This document shows positions 7,400 through 16,469 of a stretch of DNA of 64,000 nucleotides, piece by piece. Every line of letters begins with the position of its first letter. Positions within the stretch are counted from its first letter, which is position 1. The stretch spans positions 124,001-188,000 of the forward strand of contig NZ_FWFL01000005.1 in the NCBI RefSeq assembly GCF_900172295.1, read 5' to 3'. Source of the DNA: Roseovarius litorisediminis (GTDB lineage: Bacteria > Pseudomonadota > Alphaproteobacteria > Rhodobacterales > Rhodobacteraceae). The position numbers were made by a program, and so were the translations under genes. The notes under the pieces are model-generated. The model made no database searches, had not been told where the DNA came from, and saw nothing but the letters and a program-made list of their open reading frames with translations.

Positions 7400-8589
7400 G
7401 CGTTCAAAACCCTTACCGAAGCACCAGATGAACCAAGCAGCACTTGTGACCAACGTTCCATCAACATTCTTCTCTGCTCCAGAAAATCTGTCCGCCGATA
7501 GGCCCGTTCAACTGCACCTCCAACCATATGCCCCATGCAGGTTTCTGCAACCTCGTAAGTCGCATTGGTGTTTTCTGCGACCCAGTCCCGGAACGACGAC
7601 CTGAAACCATGCGGCCTTTCAACCATGCCGCGCCGCTCCATCATTCTGGACATGGTGGCATCGGAAATCACGCCCTTGCGGACGCTCGGAAACAGGAACC
7701 CATCCCGCGCAAATGCGGACGCCTCATCAATAACGCGCAAGGCTTCCGTTGAAAGAGGAACCCTGAAATCTTGCGCGGCGTCTTTGCGGCTCTTCATGTT
7801 CTCGCCGGGGACTGTCCAAACATCGCCTTCAATCTGGTCCAGCCGAAGAAACCGGATAGGCTTGGACCTTAACGCCGTGAGGATAAGAAGCCGGAGCGCA
7901 AGGTGGGTTACGGAACCATCTGTCAGGCTTTGATAAAAGTCCGGCACGTCCTTCCAGTGCAGCGCCGGTATGTTCTGGGCCTTGTGACGCTGTTTGCCCA
8001 AAAGCGCCTTGGCCTTTTCGGTTGCCTGTAAGTCGACGTCCAGCCCCAGCGCCGCCGCGTGACGCATACAGATGCTAAGACGGTTCATGGCCTTGCGGGC
8101 GGTATCGGCCTTGGTGTGCCAGATCGGGGCCAGCGTGTCGCGGATGTCGGTCTGGTCAATCTCTGACACCGGCACCTTGCCCAGCTTGGGCAGGACATGC
8201 AGTTCAAGCGGGGAAAACCAGCGACCCGCCAGCCCGTCGCCCTTCAATTCGGCCTTGCGGCTCTCGAAGGCATCAAGCGCCACGTCTTTCAGGATATGCA
8301 GATTGCGAACCGCTTCGCGCTGTTCCCGCTCGCGCTGCTTGATCGGGTCCAAGCCCTGACGCGTCATCGCCCGATACTTGTCCGCCTGTTCCCGCGCTTC
8401 TTTCAGAGAAACCGCAGGATATGACCCCAAACCCATCTCACGCCGCCGCCCGTGGACATGAACCCGCAGGAACCATTGCGCCCCGCCGTCCTGGCGCTTG
8501 TAAAACCAAAGCCCGCCACCGTCCGAATACTTGCCGGGAATGGCTGATTTGACCGCAGAGGCTGACAACTTGTTGAGGGAACGTACCAT
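7396..8589 (-). CDS. int: P4-type tyrosine-recombinase integrase
   Basis: A 397-residue integrase. The N-terminal arm-binding domain (DUF4102 type) shows GKYSDGGGLWFYKRQDGGAQ and MGLGSYPAVSLKEAR. The catalytic domain has Arg241 (TALRSKPIRFLRL), His327 and Arg330 (HGFRSSFRDWVAE), His354 (CMGHMVGG) and the nucleophile Tyr364 (ERAYRR). All expected catalytic residues are present, so the enzyme looks functional. It lies 144 bp from the right att repeat and would catalyse integration and excision at tRNA-Thr. Confidence 0.95.
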   Translation of the reverse strand: MVRSLNKLSASAVKSAIPGKYSDGGGLWFYKRQDGGAQWFLRVHVHGRRREMGLGSYPAVSLKEAREQADKYRAMTRQGLDPIKQREREQREAVRNLHILKDVALDAFESRKAELKGDGLAGRWFSPLELHVLPKLGKVPVSEIDQTDIRDTLAPIWHTKADTARKAMNRLSICMRHAAALGLDVDLQATEKAKALLGKQRHKAQNIPALHWKDVPDFYQSLTDGSVTHLALRLLILTALRSKPIRFLRLDQIEGDVWTVPGENMKSRKDAAQDFRVPLSTEALRVIDEASAFARDGFLFPSVRKGVISDATMSRMMERRGMVERPHGFRSSFRDWVAENTNATYEVAETCMGHMVGGAVERAYRRTDFLEQRRMLMERWSQVLLGSSGASVRVLNA

Positions 8590-8733
8590 TTCCTGACCAC
8601 CTTTTTAACCACCCTCAACATGTAGTATAGACTGGTGCACCTTGGAACACCTTAATACAAGAATACTCTTGTTTTTATAAGTATACTCCATTTTTCGATA
8701 TACCGTGAAACACCAAGATATAGTATTTCAATG

Positions 8734-8749
8734 CCCTTCAGCGGCACCA
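8734..8749 (+). repeat. attR: 16-bp direct repeat of the tRNA-Thr 3' end
   Basis: CCCTTCAGCGGCACCA, identical to 1886-1901, without the rest of a tRNA. It marks the right boundary of the island. Confidence 0.88.
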
Positions 8750-8808
8750 TAAAAATGCAAGACTGAACCGTACAAAAGCCTGTAGTGTTTTGCATCGCCT
8801 GAGCGGGG

Positions 8809-9624
8809 TCAGATGATTGCGCCGCGGACCTTGGCGGAAACCCATTCGGATATGACGACAGCGGCCAGAATGACCAGCAGGATCAGGGCCACCTGCGGCC
8901 ATGCCAGCACATTCAGCGACGCGGATAGCTGCAGACCGATACCGCCAGCGCCAACCAGGCCCAGCACTGTTGATTCCCGAATGTTGATGTCCCAGCGGAA
9001 TACCGCGATGCCCGCAAAGGCAGGCATGATCTGCGGCACGATGCCATACGCCATGACTTGCCAGCGCGAAGCCCCGGTGGCGGTGATCGCCTCGACCTGG
9101 GTTTCGTCTATTTCCTCGATCGCCTCATAAAGCAGCTTGGCGCAGAAACCGACCGACCGGATCGCGATGGCAACGACCCCTGCAAAAACGCCGGGGCCGA
9201 TTATGGCGATCAGCAGAAGTGCCCAGATCAGAGAGTTGATCGAGCGGGTTGAAACGATGATCAAAAGCGCCAGTGGCCTGATGATAAAGCGTGACGGCGT
9301 GGTATTGCGCGCGGCCAGAAACGCCACTGGAACGGCAAGTACCAGCGAGATGATGGTGCCAAGCGTTGCGATGTTCAGAGTGTCCCAGATTGGTTTACCC
9401 AGTTGGGTGATATATTCCCACTTTGGCGGTGTCGCGCGGGTCCAGATATCGCCGGCAATGCGGGGGGCATCCCAGACGAAAAACCACGTGGTCGCGTTGG
9501 AAATCTGCTGCCAGCAATAGGCAAATACAGCGACGCCGATCAACCACAGAACCCAGTGGAAAAGGCTTTCTCGGCCCGTCCGGCGTTGCCAGACTTTGGT
9601 GCCATTCCGCTCGCTGACGGGCAT
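8809..9624 (-). CDS. phnE: Phosphonate/phosphite-type ABC transporter permease (second PhnE)
   Basis: A 271-residue inner-membrane permease with about six membrane helices. The cytoplasmic coupling (EAA-type) loop is visible as EAITATGASRWQVMAYGIVP, followed by the PhnE hallmark [20 protein letters not shown]. It pairs with the other PhnE to form the channel of a PhnCDE importer. Its ATG overlaps the stop of the upstream permease gene (TAATG). It is the last gene before the tRNA-Thr island; no C-P lyase genes follow. Confidence 0.9.
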   Translation of the reverse strand: MPVSERNGTKVWQRRTGRESLFHWVLWLIGVAVFAYCWQQISNATTWFFVWDAPRIAGDIWTRATPPKWEYITQLGKPIWDTLNIATLGTIISLVLAVPVAFLAARNTTPSRFIIRPLALLIIVSTRSINSLIWALLLIAIIGPGVFAGVVAIAIRSVGFCAKLLYEAIEEIDETQVEAITATGASRWQVMAYGIVPQIMPAFAGIAVFRWDINIRESTVLGLVGAGGIGLQLSASLNVLAWPQVALILLVILAAVVISEWVSAKVRGAII

Positions 9625-10436
9625 TACTGAACCCTCGCCCGGATGACGCCCGACAGGTATTCCAGTGCCATGACGATCACGATGATCATGATCAGGATTG
9701 CCGCCGCCGTGTCATATTCATACCGGTCAAATGCTGTATTGAGAGTGGCCCCGATGCCGCCCGCGCCAACCAGCCCCAGAATAGCGCTTTCGCGGAAATT
9801 TATGTCAATCCGGTACATGCTGAGGCCGATCAGGCGCGGCATCACCTGGGGCTGGACGCCGTAATTTATCCATTGCGTCCACCTGGCGCCGGAGGCCCGG
9901 ATTGCCTCGGCCTGCACTTTGTCCATGCTTTCAATATCCTCGGCCAGCAGTTTGGACAGGAAACCGATGGTCGCAAAGCTGAGTGTCAGGAACCCTGCCA
10001 GCGGGCCAAAGCCGAAAATGGCAACCAGCAGGATTGCGACGATAATTTCCTGCAGTGCGCGGCTGACGGCGATGATGCCCCGGCAGATCAGGTATACGGG
10101 CAGCGGCGCCACGTTGCGCGCAGCACCAAGGGCGATCGGGATCGAAATACCGATTCCCACAACCGAGGCGGCAACTGTCATAATGATACTTTCCAGCATA
10201 CCCTCCCATATATCACCTGACCGCGAGGTGAAATCGGGGCTGGTAAAGGCCAGAACAAACTGTTTGCCGCGTTCCAGCCCTTCGTAGACGCGGGACCAGT
10301 TGACGTCGATTGTCAGAAACGCAGCAATCAGATAGACCACAAACCCCAGAATAAAGGCCCAGCGCAGCCAGGGGCGCTGGATGAACGGTGGCTTTTTCCA
10401 GTTTTTTCCGATCAGGGCCTGAAGTTCGCTGCTCAT
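9624..10436 (-). CDS. phnE: Phosphonate/phosphite-type ABC transporter permease (first PhnE)
   Basis: A 270-residue permease starting at ATG 10436, which overlaps the phnC stop (ATGA) and follows a GAGG. A longer frame from 10655 runs through phnC in another phase and is rejected. An N-terminal helix ([18 protein letters not shown]), the coupling loop [20 protein letters not shown] and [20 protein letters not shown] identify the family. Two non-identical PhnE genes in tandem imply a heterodimeric channel. Confidence 0.9.
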   Translation of the reverse strand: MSSELQALIGKNWKKPPFIQRPWLRWAFILGFVVYLIAAFLTIDVNWSRVYEGLERGKQFVLAFTSPDFTSRSGDIWEGMLESIIMTVAASVVGIGISIPIALGAARNVAPLPVYLICRGIIAVSRALQEIIVAILLVAIFGFGPLAGFLTLSFATIGFLSKLLAEDIESMDKVQAEAIRASGARWTQWINYGVQPQVMPRLIGLSMYRIDINFRESAILGLVGAGGIGATLNTAFDRYEYDTAAAILIMIIVIVMALEYLSGVIRARVQ

Positions 10437-11227
10437 TCGGCGACCTCGATTTCTTCTTCGTCTTCGACCTTGGCGATCGTGGCTTCCCAATCCTCTTCGC
10501 CATAGATGGTGGTTAGTACATCCGGTGTCAGCGCTTCGGGCGGGCCATCGAATTCGACGGCGCCAAAGCGCAGGCCGATCACGCGCTGCACAAACATTTG
10601 CGCCAAAGCCACATCGTGGATGTTGATAATGGCGGCAAGGCCGCGTTCCTGACAAAGCTCGCAGACCAGCCGCATGATCTGCCGCGAAGTTTTGGGATCA
10701 AGCGATGCAGTGGGTTCGTCCACCAGCAAAAGCGCCGGATTTTGGATCAGCGCGCGGCAGATTCCTACGCGCTGACGTTGCCCGCCGGACAATTCATCGG
10801 CGCGCTTGTCAGCCATGGCCAGCAGACCCACCCGGTCCAGCAGACGAAACGCCTCGTCCACGTCCGATTGCGGATAGCGCCGGGTGAAGCTGCGCCAGAA
10901 ACCCACATATCCCAGACGGCCGGACAATACATTTTCCATCACTGTCAGGCGCTCAACCAGCGCATATTCCTGAAAGATCATGCCCATGCGGCGGCGCTCT
11001 TTGCGCAATGCACCGGATGACAGCCCGGTCAGTTCTGTACCCGCCAGATAAACATTGCCCGAGGTGGGTTCCACCAAACGGTTTATGCAGCGGATAAGCG
11101 TGGATTTCCCCGCGCCGGACGGCCCAATAAGGGCCAGAACCTGACCTTCTGGTATCTCAAGATCAACTGCCTTCAGCGCCTGATCACCGGTTTTGTAAGT
11201 CTTCACAAGCTTTTCAAGCCGCAGCAC
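10433..11227 (-). CDS. phnC: Phosphonate/phosphite-type ABC transporter ATPase PhnC
   Basis: A 264-residue ABC ATPase with Walker [10 protein letters not shown], signature [10 protein letters not shown], Walker [14 protein letters not shown] and switch His in [10 protein letters not shown]. The preferred start is GTG 11227 ([11 protein letters not shown]) because a strong AGGAGG stands 5 nt upstream; a TTG at 11245 would place that ribosome-binding site inside the gene. An acidic tail ([10 protein letters not shown]) is unusual but small. It powers the PhnD/PhnE importer and overlaps the next gene by 4 bp. Confidence 0.9.
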   Translation of the reverse strand: MLRLEKLVKTYKTGDQALKAVDLEIPEGQVLALIGPSGAGKSTLIRCINRLVEPTSGNVYLAGTELTGLSSGALRKERRRMGMIFQEYALVERLTVMENVLSGRLGYVGFWRSFTRRYPQSDVDEAFRLLDRVGLLAMADKRADELSGGQRQRVGICRALIQNPALLLVDEPTASLDPKTSRQIMRLVCELCQERGLAAIINIHDVALAQMFVQRVIGLRFGAVEFDGPPEALTPDVLTTIYGEEDWEATIAKVEDEEEIEVAE

Positions 11228-11273
11228 GAAAGCCTCCTGCCCCAAGTGGTGGGAAATTTGATATTGTTGGAAA

Positions 11274-11295
11274 GGGCGGGCATCATAGCCCGCCC
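11274..11295. terminator. Intercistronic hairpin between phnD and phnC
   Basis: GGGCGGGC and GCCCGCCC form a perfect 8-bp stem around a six-base loop. It sits 9 bp past the phnD stop, where a partial terminator or mRNA-stabilising hairpin would raise binding-protein expression over the transporter core. Confidence 0.55.
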
Positions 11296-11304
11296 GCTCG
11301 AGAC

Positions 11305-12279
11305 TTATTCGCAGGCGTAGCTTACGCCGTTCGCCGCGTCGATCTTGCGGATCACATCCCAGAAATCCTTGTAGTTCATCTCAAGGAACTGGCCCTCGCC
11401 GTTTTTCTCGAACTCTTCCTTCAGGCTACTGCCCTCCCATTCAAAGTTGAAAAAAGCGTTTCTGATCTTCTCTTTCAACTCGGGCTTGAGGTTATAAACC
11501 ACGCCATAGCCGGTCGTTGGGAAGGTCTGCGATTTATAGATCGAAACCAGTTGATCCTCGGTCACGACGTTCCGTTCAAGCATGCGCGCCAAAACCGAAT
11601 TGGCGATCGACGCTGCTGGGTAATCTTTGTTGGCCACGCCCAGAATCGAGTTGTCGTGCTTGCCCGAATAAACCGGTTCAAAATCACGGTCCGGCAGCAG
11701 ATCGAAATCGCTTTTCAGGATCGCACTGGGCGCTTTGAAGCCTGAGTTGGACGTCGGTGATGTAAAGGCCAGTTGTTTGCCTTTGATATCTTCTACTTTT
11801 TCGATGCCTGATCCGGGATAGGTCAGGATTTCCATTTCGTAGCCAAAGCTGCCATCTTCACCGGCCATGATCGTGAACGGGTTGAAGCCTGCACAGTTTA
11901 CTGCCAACGGATTAGAACCAGTGTTGAATCCTGCAATATGCAAACGGCCCGATCGCATCGCTTCGATCTGGGCTGCGTTATTCTGCACCGGGAAAAAGAC
12001 GACCTTCTTACCGGTTTCTTTTTCAAGGTGCGTGAGGAAATCGGCCCAGGCAGTTTTGTAAACAGCGGGATCCTCGACCGGTGTATAGGCAAAAATCAGA
12101 GTATCCGGGTCGAGCTGTTCGGCAGGATCCGTTGGCGTATCAGCCAGCAAATCGCCATCGACGTCGCAGAACCGTTTGTCCAGGTCGCCGCGTGGACAGT
12201 CTTGGGCAGCAGCGGGACCGGTAAGCGACATGCCTACAGCCAGCGCTGCACCGGACATAAGTGTGATCAGGTTTTTCAT
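11305..12279 (-). CDS. phnD: Phosphonate/phosphite-type ABC transporter binding protein PhnD
   Basis: A 324-residue periplasmic protein with a signal peptide (about 1-25, ending GPAAAQD). The mature part shows the PhnD family pattern: [32 protein letters not shown], and [20 protein letters not shown]. An aspartate-rich insert ([20 protein letters not shown]) near the mature N-terminus is common in one PhnD/PtxB-like subgroup. Ligand could be a phosphonate, phosphite or phosphate; the sequence alone does not decide. The ATG follows GGGAGG, and a hairpin separates it from phnC. Confidence 0.88.
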   Translation of the reverse strand: MKNLITLMSGAALAVGMSLTGPAAAQDCPRGDLDKRFCDVDGDLLADTPTDPAEQLDPDTLIFAYTPVEDPAVYKTAWADFLTHLEKETGKKVVFFPVQNNAAQIEAMRSGRLHIAGFNTGSNPLAVNCAGFNPFTIMAGEDGSFGYEMEILTYPGSGIEKVEDIKGKQLAFTSPTSNSGFKAPSAILKSDFDLLPDRDFEPVYSGKHDNSILGVANKDYPAASIANSVLARMLERNVVTEDQLVSIYKSQTFPTTGYGVVYNLKPELKEKIRNAFFNFEWEGSSLKEEFEKNGEGQFLEMNYKDFWDVIRKIDAANGVSYACE

Positions 12280-12346
12280 ATAGTTATCCTCCCTGACCGA
12301 GAGGCTAGTGTGGAACCTGCAGATTCACAAAGAAAATTTTTGGCCA

Positions 12347-13003
12347 TCAAGATCTGAGGAAATTTTCATGGGTCCAATAATCGAATCGGTACTCATCGGC
12401 CAGGTCGGAAATCCCGGCATTCAGATAGCCACGGGAATACAGGCGAAAGGACACGTCCGCATTTTTTGCTGTCTGATAGTCCACGGTGCTGTCGCCGACG
12501 TATAGCGAGTTCGGAACAGTTCCGCCCATTGCCCCTATGCATGCCAGTAGCGGCGTCGCATCCGGCTTTTTGGGCTGGTCAGGTTCGGCACCGGCGATGA
12601 CGTCAAAAAACCGGCTAAGATCCAGTTGATCGCAAATGTCCTTTGCGGGGCCGGTGGGTTTGTTGGTACAAATTCCAAGACGCACATCCGCTGACTTCAG
12701 GGCTTCAAGGCAGGCTATTACACCGGGATAGGGGCGTGTCAGAGCCGTCATATTCTGACTATAGCTTTCCAGAAAGGCCGCCAGCGCACTGCGGTGAATT
12801 TCGCTGCTTATCTTGCCGGTGGCGCGAAGGCTGCGCTCGACCAGAACCTCGACCCCGTTGCCGATGAAACTGATCACCGTTGCAAGATCAAGCTGTTCGC
12901 GACCCAATGACGACAGGGCCACATTCATAGCCGCCTGAAGATCCGGGGCACTGTGGATCAAAGTGCCATCAAGGTCGAATATGATCGTTTCTGGATATGT
13001 CAT
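12347..13003 (-). CDS. HAD-family phosphatase, phosphoglycolate-phosphatase-like
   Basis: A 218-residue HAD hydrolase. Motif I FDLDGTLIHSAPD gives nucleophile Asp10 and Asp12, motif II is LGICTNK, and motif III/IV shows KKPDATPLL and LYVGDSTVDYQTAKNADV. The helical cap between motifs I and II matches the Gph subgroup rather than phosphonoacetaldehyde hydrolase, whose Schiff-base lysine is not evident. The ATG at 13003 is chosen because the longer frame from 13120 has no family similarity upstream. It lies 67 bp before phnD in the same direction, so a link to organophosphate use is possible. Confidence 0.75.
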   Translation of the reverse strand: MTYPETIIFDLDGTLIHSAPDLQAAMNVALSSLGREQLDLATVISFIGNGVEVLVERSLRATGKISSEIHRSALAAFLESYSQNMTALTRPYPGVIACLEALKSADVRLGICTNKPTGPAKDICDQLDLSRFFDVIAGAEPDQPKKPDATPLLACIGAMGGTVPNSLYVGDSTVDYQTAKNADVSFRLYSRGYLNAGISDLADEYRFDYWTHENFLRS

Positions 13004-13160
13004 GGAGCCCCGGGAAAAGCGTTGCCTCCGACACCATGTCAGAGTGATTTTCATACCCTTATTCAGATTTCTTTCTGAGGCCAAGGCCAGCGAAAAGTTG
13101 CAAAGTGCCGATGGATACAAATAACGTCGCCTGTGGCGTTAGCTCTGAAAGGGGATCGGC

Positions 13161-15146
13161 GTGTCGAACAAGATCAAGGTTGTCGAAAATACCTGGGTTC
13201 CGCTTCCGGATGGAAGAAACCTGGCTGCGCGCATCTGGTTGCCACATGGCACCGGTCCCTTCCCGGCGATTCTGGAGTATCTGCCCTATCGCAAACGCGA
13301 TGGTACCGCGCCGCGCGATGAAACCACCCACCGTGTTTTTGCCGAGGCAGGATATGCCTGTGTTAGGGTCGATATTACTGGAACCGGTGACAGCGAAGGC
13401 GTGTTCGACGACGAATATTCCGAACAAGAGCTCAGCGACGGCGAGGGTGTTCTGAACTGGGTGGCCTCACAGGATTGGTGCGACGGCAATATTGGCATGA
13501 TCGGGATCAGCTGGGGCGGATTCAACGGTCTTCAAATGGCCTATCGTCGCCCCCCGCCGCTCAAGGCGGTGGTTAGCGTGGCCTCAACCGTGGACCGATA
13601 TGCCGACGACATCCACTATATGGGCGGCTGTCTGCTGAGTGACAATTTCAACTGGTCCAGCCAGATGTTTGCATACCTGTCACGCCCGGCTGATCCCGAA
13701 TTGAGACCGGATTGGCGCAGTGATTGGATTGCCCGGATGGAAAACCTGCCTTTTATGGCGGCAGACTGGCTGAGGCACCCGACGCGCGACTCGTTCTGGA
13801 AACACGGGTCAATCTGCGAGGATTGGAGCCGCGTAAATGTGCCTGTGCTTGCCATTACCGGCTGGGCCGATGCCTATGTCAACGCACCGCCCGCGCTTGC
13901 TGCAAATCTTCAGGGTCCGGCCAAGGCGCTTGTCGGCCCGTGGGAGCACCGCTATCCGCATATCTCGAAGCTGGGGGCGGGCGATTTCCATGCGGAAGTC
14001 ATCCGCTGGTTCGACCGCTGGCTGAAGGGTGACCGGAACGGGGTGGAGGACCTGCCGGATTACCGCACGTTCATGCAGGAACATTTCAACCCTCAAAAGA
14101 AAAACACCCCCCGCAAAGGCCGCTGGATCGCCGAGGCTGAATGGCCCTCGCGCAATATATATCAAAAGACTCTGTATCCGGTCGGGCAGGGTTTTTCAGA
14201 TCAGCCCACCACCGGGAGCGTTAAAATGACATCCCCGGCCCATGTCGGACAAGCGGGTGGATATTTTTGCGCAGGCATGCGCATCGACAACGAATTGCCC
14301 GAGGATCAGGCGCCTGACGACATACTCTCGACCTGTTTTGATACCCCGCCGATGGTAAGCCCGTTGGAGATTCTGGGCCGCCCCCGGTTGAAAATTGCCT
14401 TTAGTGTCAACAAGCCGGTGGCGCAGATCATGGCCCGGCTGTGTGATGTCGCGCCGGGCGGGGTATCGCAGCGCATTTCCTACCGCGCGCTAAATCTGAC
14501 CCATCACACCAGCCACGAAAGACCCGCGCCCTTGGTGCCCGGTGAACGGTATGAGGCAGAGATTGCCCTGAATGAATGCGCCCACCACCTGGACAAAGGC
14601 CATGTTTTGCGTCTGGCGCTGTCGAATTCATACTGGCCTATCGTTTGGCCCGCAGGAGAGGCAACAGAGATCACCCTGCATCTTGATGGCTGCGCTTTGA
14701 TCCTGCCGGAACGACAGGTGACCGATGAAATTTCACCTGCCGATCCTGGCCCGGCGCAAGAGTTTCCGACTTTGCGGGTTGATCAGTTGCGTCCGCCCTC
14801 GGGCACATCCGAAAGGTACCTGTGCGACGACGGCACCTTGGTTCTGGACACGTTTGACGACTATGGCAAAGCCCGTGATCCCTATCACGGGCTGATCGTT
14901 GGTAGCCATGTGCACATGCACTATTCGATCCATCCTGACGACCCGGCCACGGCAGAGTTCAAGACCGATTGGAACTTCACCTTTGAAAGACAAGGCTGGC
15001 AGGTTGCGATTGACACGGAAAACACCATGACCTGTGACGCTGAAAACTTCTATTTGTGGCGCAGGGTGCGGGCAACTGAAGGTGCCGATAAAACCGAAGT
15101 TCTGACAAAGGAATGGGCCGAAACCCTGCCGCGCGGCCTGTTGTGA
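13161..15146 (+). CDS. CocE/NonD-family hydrolase (S15 peptidase-like)
   Basis: A 661-residue protein beginning at GTG 13161 after GAAAGGGGA. The alpha/beta-hydrolase domain has the nucleophile elbow GISWGGFNG (Ser117), a downstream acid in TGWADAYVN and a His in GPWEHRYPH. The C-terminal half (from about residue 370) is the jelly-roll domain of the X-Pro dipeptidyl-peptidase/CocE family. Family members hydrolyse esters or acyl amides; substrate is unknown here. No signal peptide is seen, so it should be cytoplasmic. It is transcribed divergently from the HAD gene. Confidence 0.85.
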   Translation: MSNKIKVVENTWVPLPDGRNLAARIWLPHGTGPFPAILEYLPYRKRDGTAPRDETTHRVFAEAGYACVRVDITGTGDSEGVFDDEYSEQELSDGEGVLNWVASQDWCDGNIGMIGISWGGFNGLQMAYRRPPPLKAVVSVASTVDRYADDIHYMGGCLLSDNFNWSSQMFAYLSRPADPELRPDWRSDWIARMENLPFMAADWLRHPTRDSFWKHGSICEDWSRVNVPVLAITGWADAYVNAPPALAANLQGPAKALVGPWEHRYPHISKLGAGDFHAEVIRWFDRWLKGDRNGVEDLPDYRTFMQEHFNPQKKNTPRKGRWIAEAEWPSRNIYQKTLYPVGQGFSDQPTTGSVKMTSPAHVGQAGGYFCAGMRIDNELPEDQAPDDILSTCFDTPPMVSPLEILGRPRLKIAFSVNKPVAQIMARLCDVAPGGVSQRISYRALNLTHHTSHERPAPLVPGERYEAEIALNECAHHLDKGHVLRLALSNSYWPIVWPAGEATEITLHLDGCALILPERQVTDEISPADPGPAQEFPTLRVDQLRPPSGTSERYLCDDGTLVLDTFDDYGKARDPYHGLIVGSHVHMHYSIHPDDPATAEFKTDWNFTFERQGWQVAIDTENTMTCDAENFYLWRRVRATEGADKTEVLTKEWAETLPRGLL

Positions 15147-15156
15147 CTATTTGGTA

Positions 15157-15400
15157 TCAGGCGGATCGGCCAGTTCGTTTGCTCAGACCGCGAGCCGGAT
15201 CATATCCGATCATGGCCAGCAGAAAAAAGGCAGCAAAGGCCAGAACAACCCAAAGCAGCGCCAATGGGTTAAAGGATCCGTAAAGCGAAAATCGGATCAG
15301 TTCGACCGCGTGGGTAAAAGGGTTGAATGCGCAGATATCGTGCAAGAGGGAAGAACTTTCGGCCATTTTCCAAAGCGGGTAAAGCGCCGACGCTGGCAAT
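15157..15400 (-). pseudogene. C-terminal fragment of an ABC-2 type permease
   Basis: About 80 codons beginning around SALYPLWKMAESSSLLHDIC, then FNPFTHAVELIRFSLYGSFN, a membrane helix (ALLWVVLAFAAFFLLAMIGY) and DPARGL. This is the typical end of NodJ/YhhJ-like ABC-2 permeases. The first two-thirds of the protein is missing: upstream the DNA switches, in a different frame, to a sensor-protein N-terminus. The ORF start at 15441 is accidental. Confidence 0.7.
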
Positions 15401-15943
15401 GATCCTGTCGCGCGCGCGCACTTCATCGGTGATGACAGCATTTAGCAGCGGGTCAAACCCGATTGTGAATATGTCGATAAACCCCTGCAACTTTTCGCGA
15501 TCACGGGTATCGCTTAGCAATCCGTCGCGAGTGCTTGCCAACAGCGCCTCCATCCGGGCGATACCGATACTTTGCGTGGCCCGGCGGGATTGCTCGTCAA
15601 ATCCAAGTGCGCGTGCTTCGGCCACGGCGGTTTCAAGATCGCTGCGAATGCGCGCGAACGTGTCTTGGACTCGTTCTGCGATACGATCCAGCCGCGCCGC
15701 CCTGTCGGCAGGGGTCAGCCCCGATTGTATTGCCTCGGCCGCCACAACGATAAAGCTGGAAACCTGCGTCGACAGCACGGCATACCGGTCAATCCGGCGT
15801 TCAGCGGCGAGGGTGGCGTCGATCCGTGCAGATAACCGATCCGCGCCAAGCATGATCATCGCCGCCGCTGCCAGCGCCACCAGGCCCAGCAGCCCGGCCC
15901 CGATCCCAAGCCTTGCTTTGAGCGATGCCGTGCCCTGTTTCAT
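15401..15943 (-). pseudogene. N-terminal fragment of a membrane sensor (kinase-like) protein
   Basis: The frame begins at ATG 15943 with a membrane helix (about residues 12-33, LGIGAGLLGLVALAAAAMIM), then a long helical periplasmic-type region rich in Arg, Ala and Glu (AERVQDTFARIRSDLETAVA). This is how four-helix-bundle sensor domains of histidine kinases or chemoreceptors start. After about residue 180 (DEVRARDRIIASVGA) the DNA continues into the ABC-2 permease fragment in another frame. No second membrane helix, HAMP or kinase domain follows, so it is a truncated gene made by deletion. Confidence 0.6.
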
Positions 15944-16129
15944 GCCAGCCTTTCAGCAATCCTAAGTGCCATTTTTGCCGCCAATCGTTGAATTCTGGTC
16001 ACAATTTGCGCGTTTTTTCAGGGAATTGCACCGAAACCAGCGTTAAAAACGAATTTCTACAAGGGTTTTTAACGCGGAATGCTTTATCTTTGGGATTGAT
16101 ACCAAAGTCTGGATTGACACGAGGTTTCA

Positions 16130-16333
16130 ATGATAGAGCTGATTTTTATAACGTGCCTCAGCGCATCGCCTGCTGATTGTCAGGAACGCAGCCTGCTTTA
16201 CACAGACATCTCGGCCATGGCCTGTGTGATGGCGGCCCAGCCCGAACTGGCTAAATGGGCGCAATCGAATCCGCGCTGGCGGATTATGCGCTGGCGTTGC
16301 GCACCTGTGTCACATCTGGAGCAGGACGCCTGA
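16130..16333 (+). CDS. Small conserved-type hypothetical protein, 67 aa
   Basis: Reads MIELIFITCLSASPADCQER, then DISAMACVMAAQPELAKWAQ and PRWRIMRWRC. Four or five cysteines and the pattern of AQPELAKWA followed by a Trp-Arg-rich end resemble a short protein common in Rhodobacterales with no assigned function. The ATG at 16130 follows an ACGAGG. The N-terminus is hydrophobic but too short to call a signal peptide with confidence. Confidence 0.6.
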   Translation: MIELIFITCLSASPADCQERSLLYTDISAMACVMAAQPELAKWAQSNPRWRIMRWRCAPVSHLEQDA

Positions 16334-16406
16334 CAAACCTCTGGTGGCTGATGCACAAGACGCCCGCATCCACCACCGGGCGCCCTAGACGCTCGCTTCA
16401 CTAGCA

Positions 16407-16420
16407 TTGACTTTGGTCAA
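16407..16420. promoter_or_regulatory. Nnr/Dnr (FNR-type) box upstream of nosR
   Basis: TTGACTTTGGTCAA, a TTGAC-N4-GTCAA dyad identical to the one before norC. If activation is class II with the box centred at -41.5, transcription would start near 16455, just ahead of the nosR ribosome-binding site. Confidence 0.8.
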
Positions 16421-16469
16421 TTAGTTTTCTTCCGATTCACGTCAAGGTCCGCCCGAAGGGGGGTCTGAC

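Larger units (their letters stand above)
1886..8749. mobile_element. Integrative genomic island inserted in tRNA-Thr (~6.8 kb)
   Basis: Bounded by the direct repeat CCCTTCAGCGGCACCA at 1886-1901 (tRNA 3' end) and 8734-8749. A P4-type tyrosine integrase sits just inside the right end. Between lie an AlpA-like regulator, a run of tiny overlapping genes, a wHTH protein, phage-satellite-type proteins, an HNH nuclease, a DNA methyltransferase and decayed genes. No capsid, terminase-large or tail genes are seen, so it is either a satellite/ICE-like minimal element or a reduced prophage. The phn operon begins 60 bp beyond the right repeat, which marks the return to core chromosome. Confidence 0.85.
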
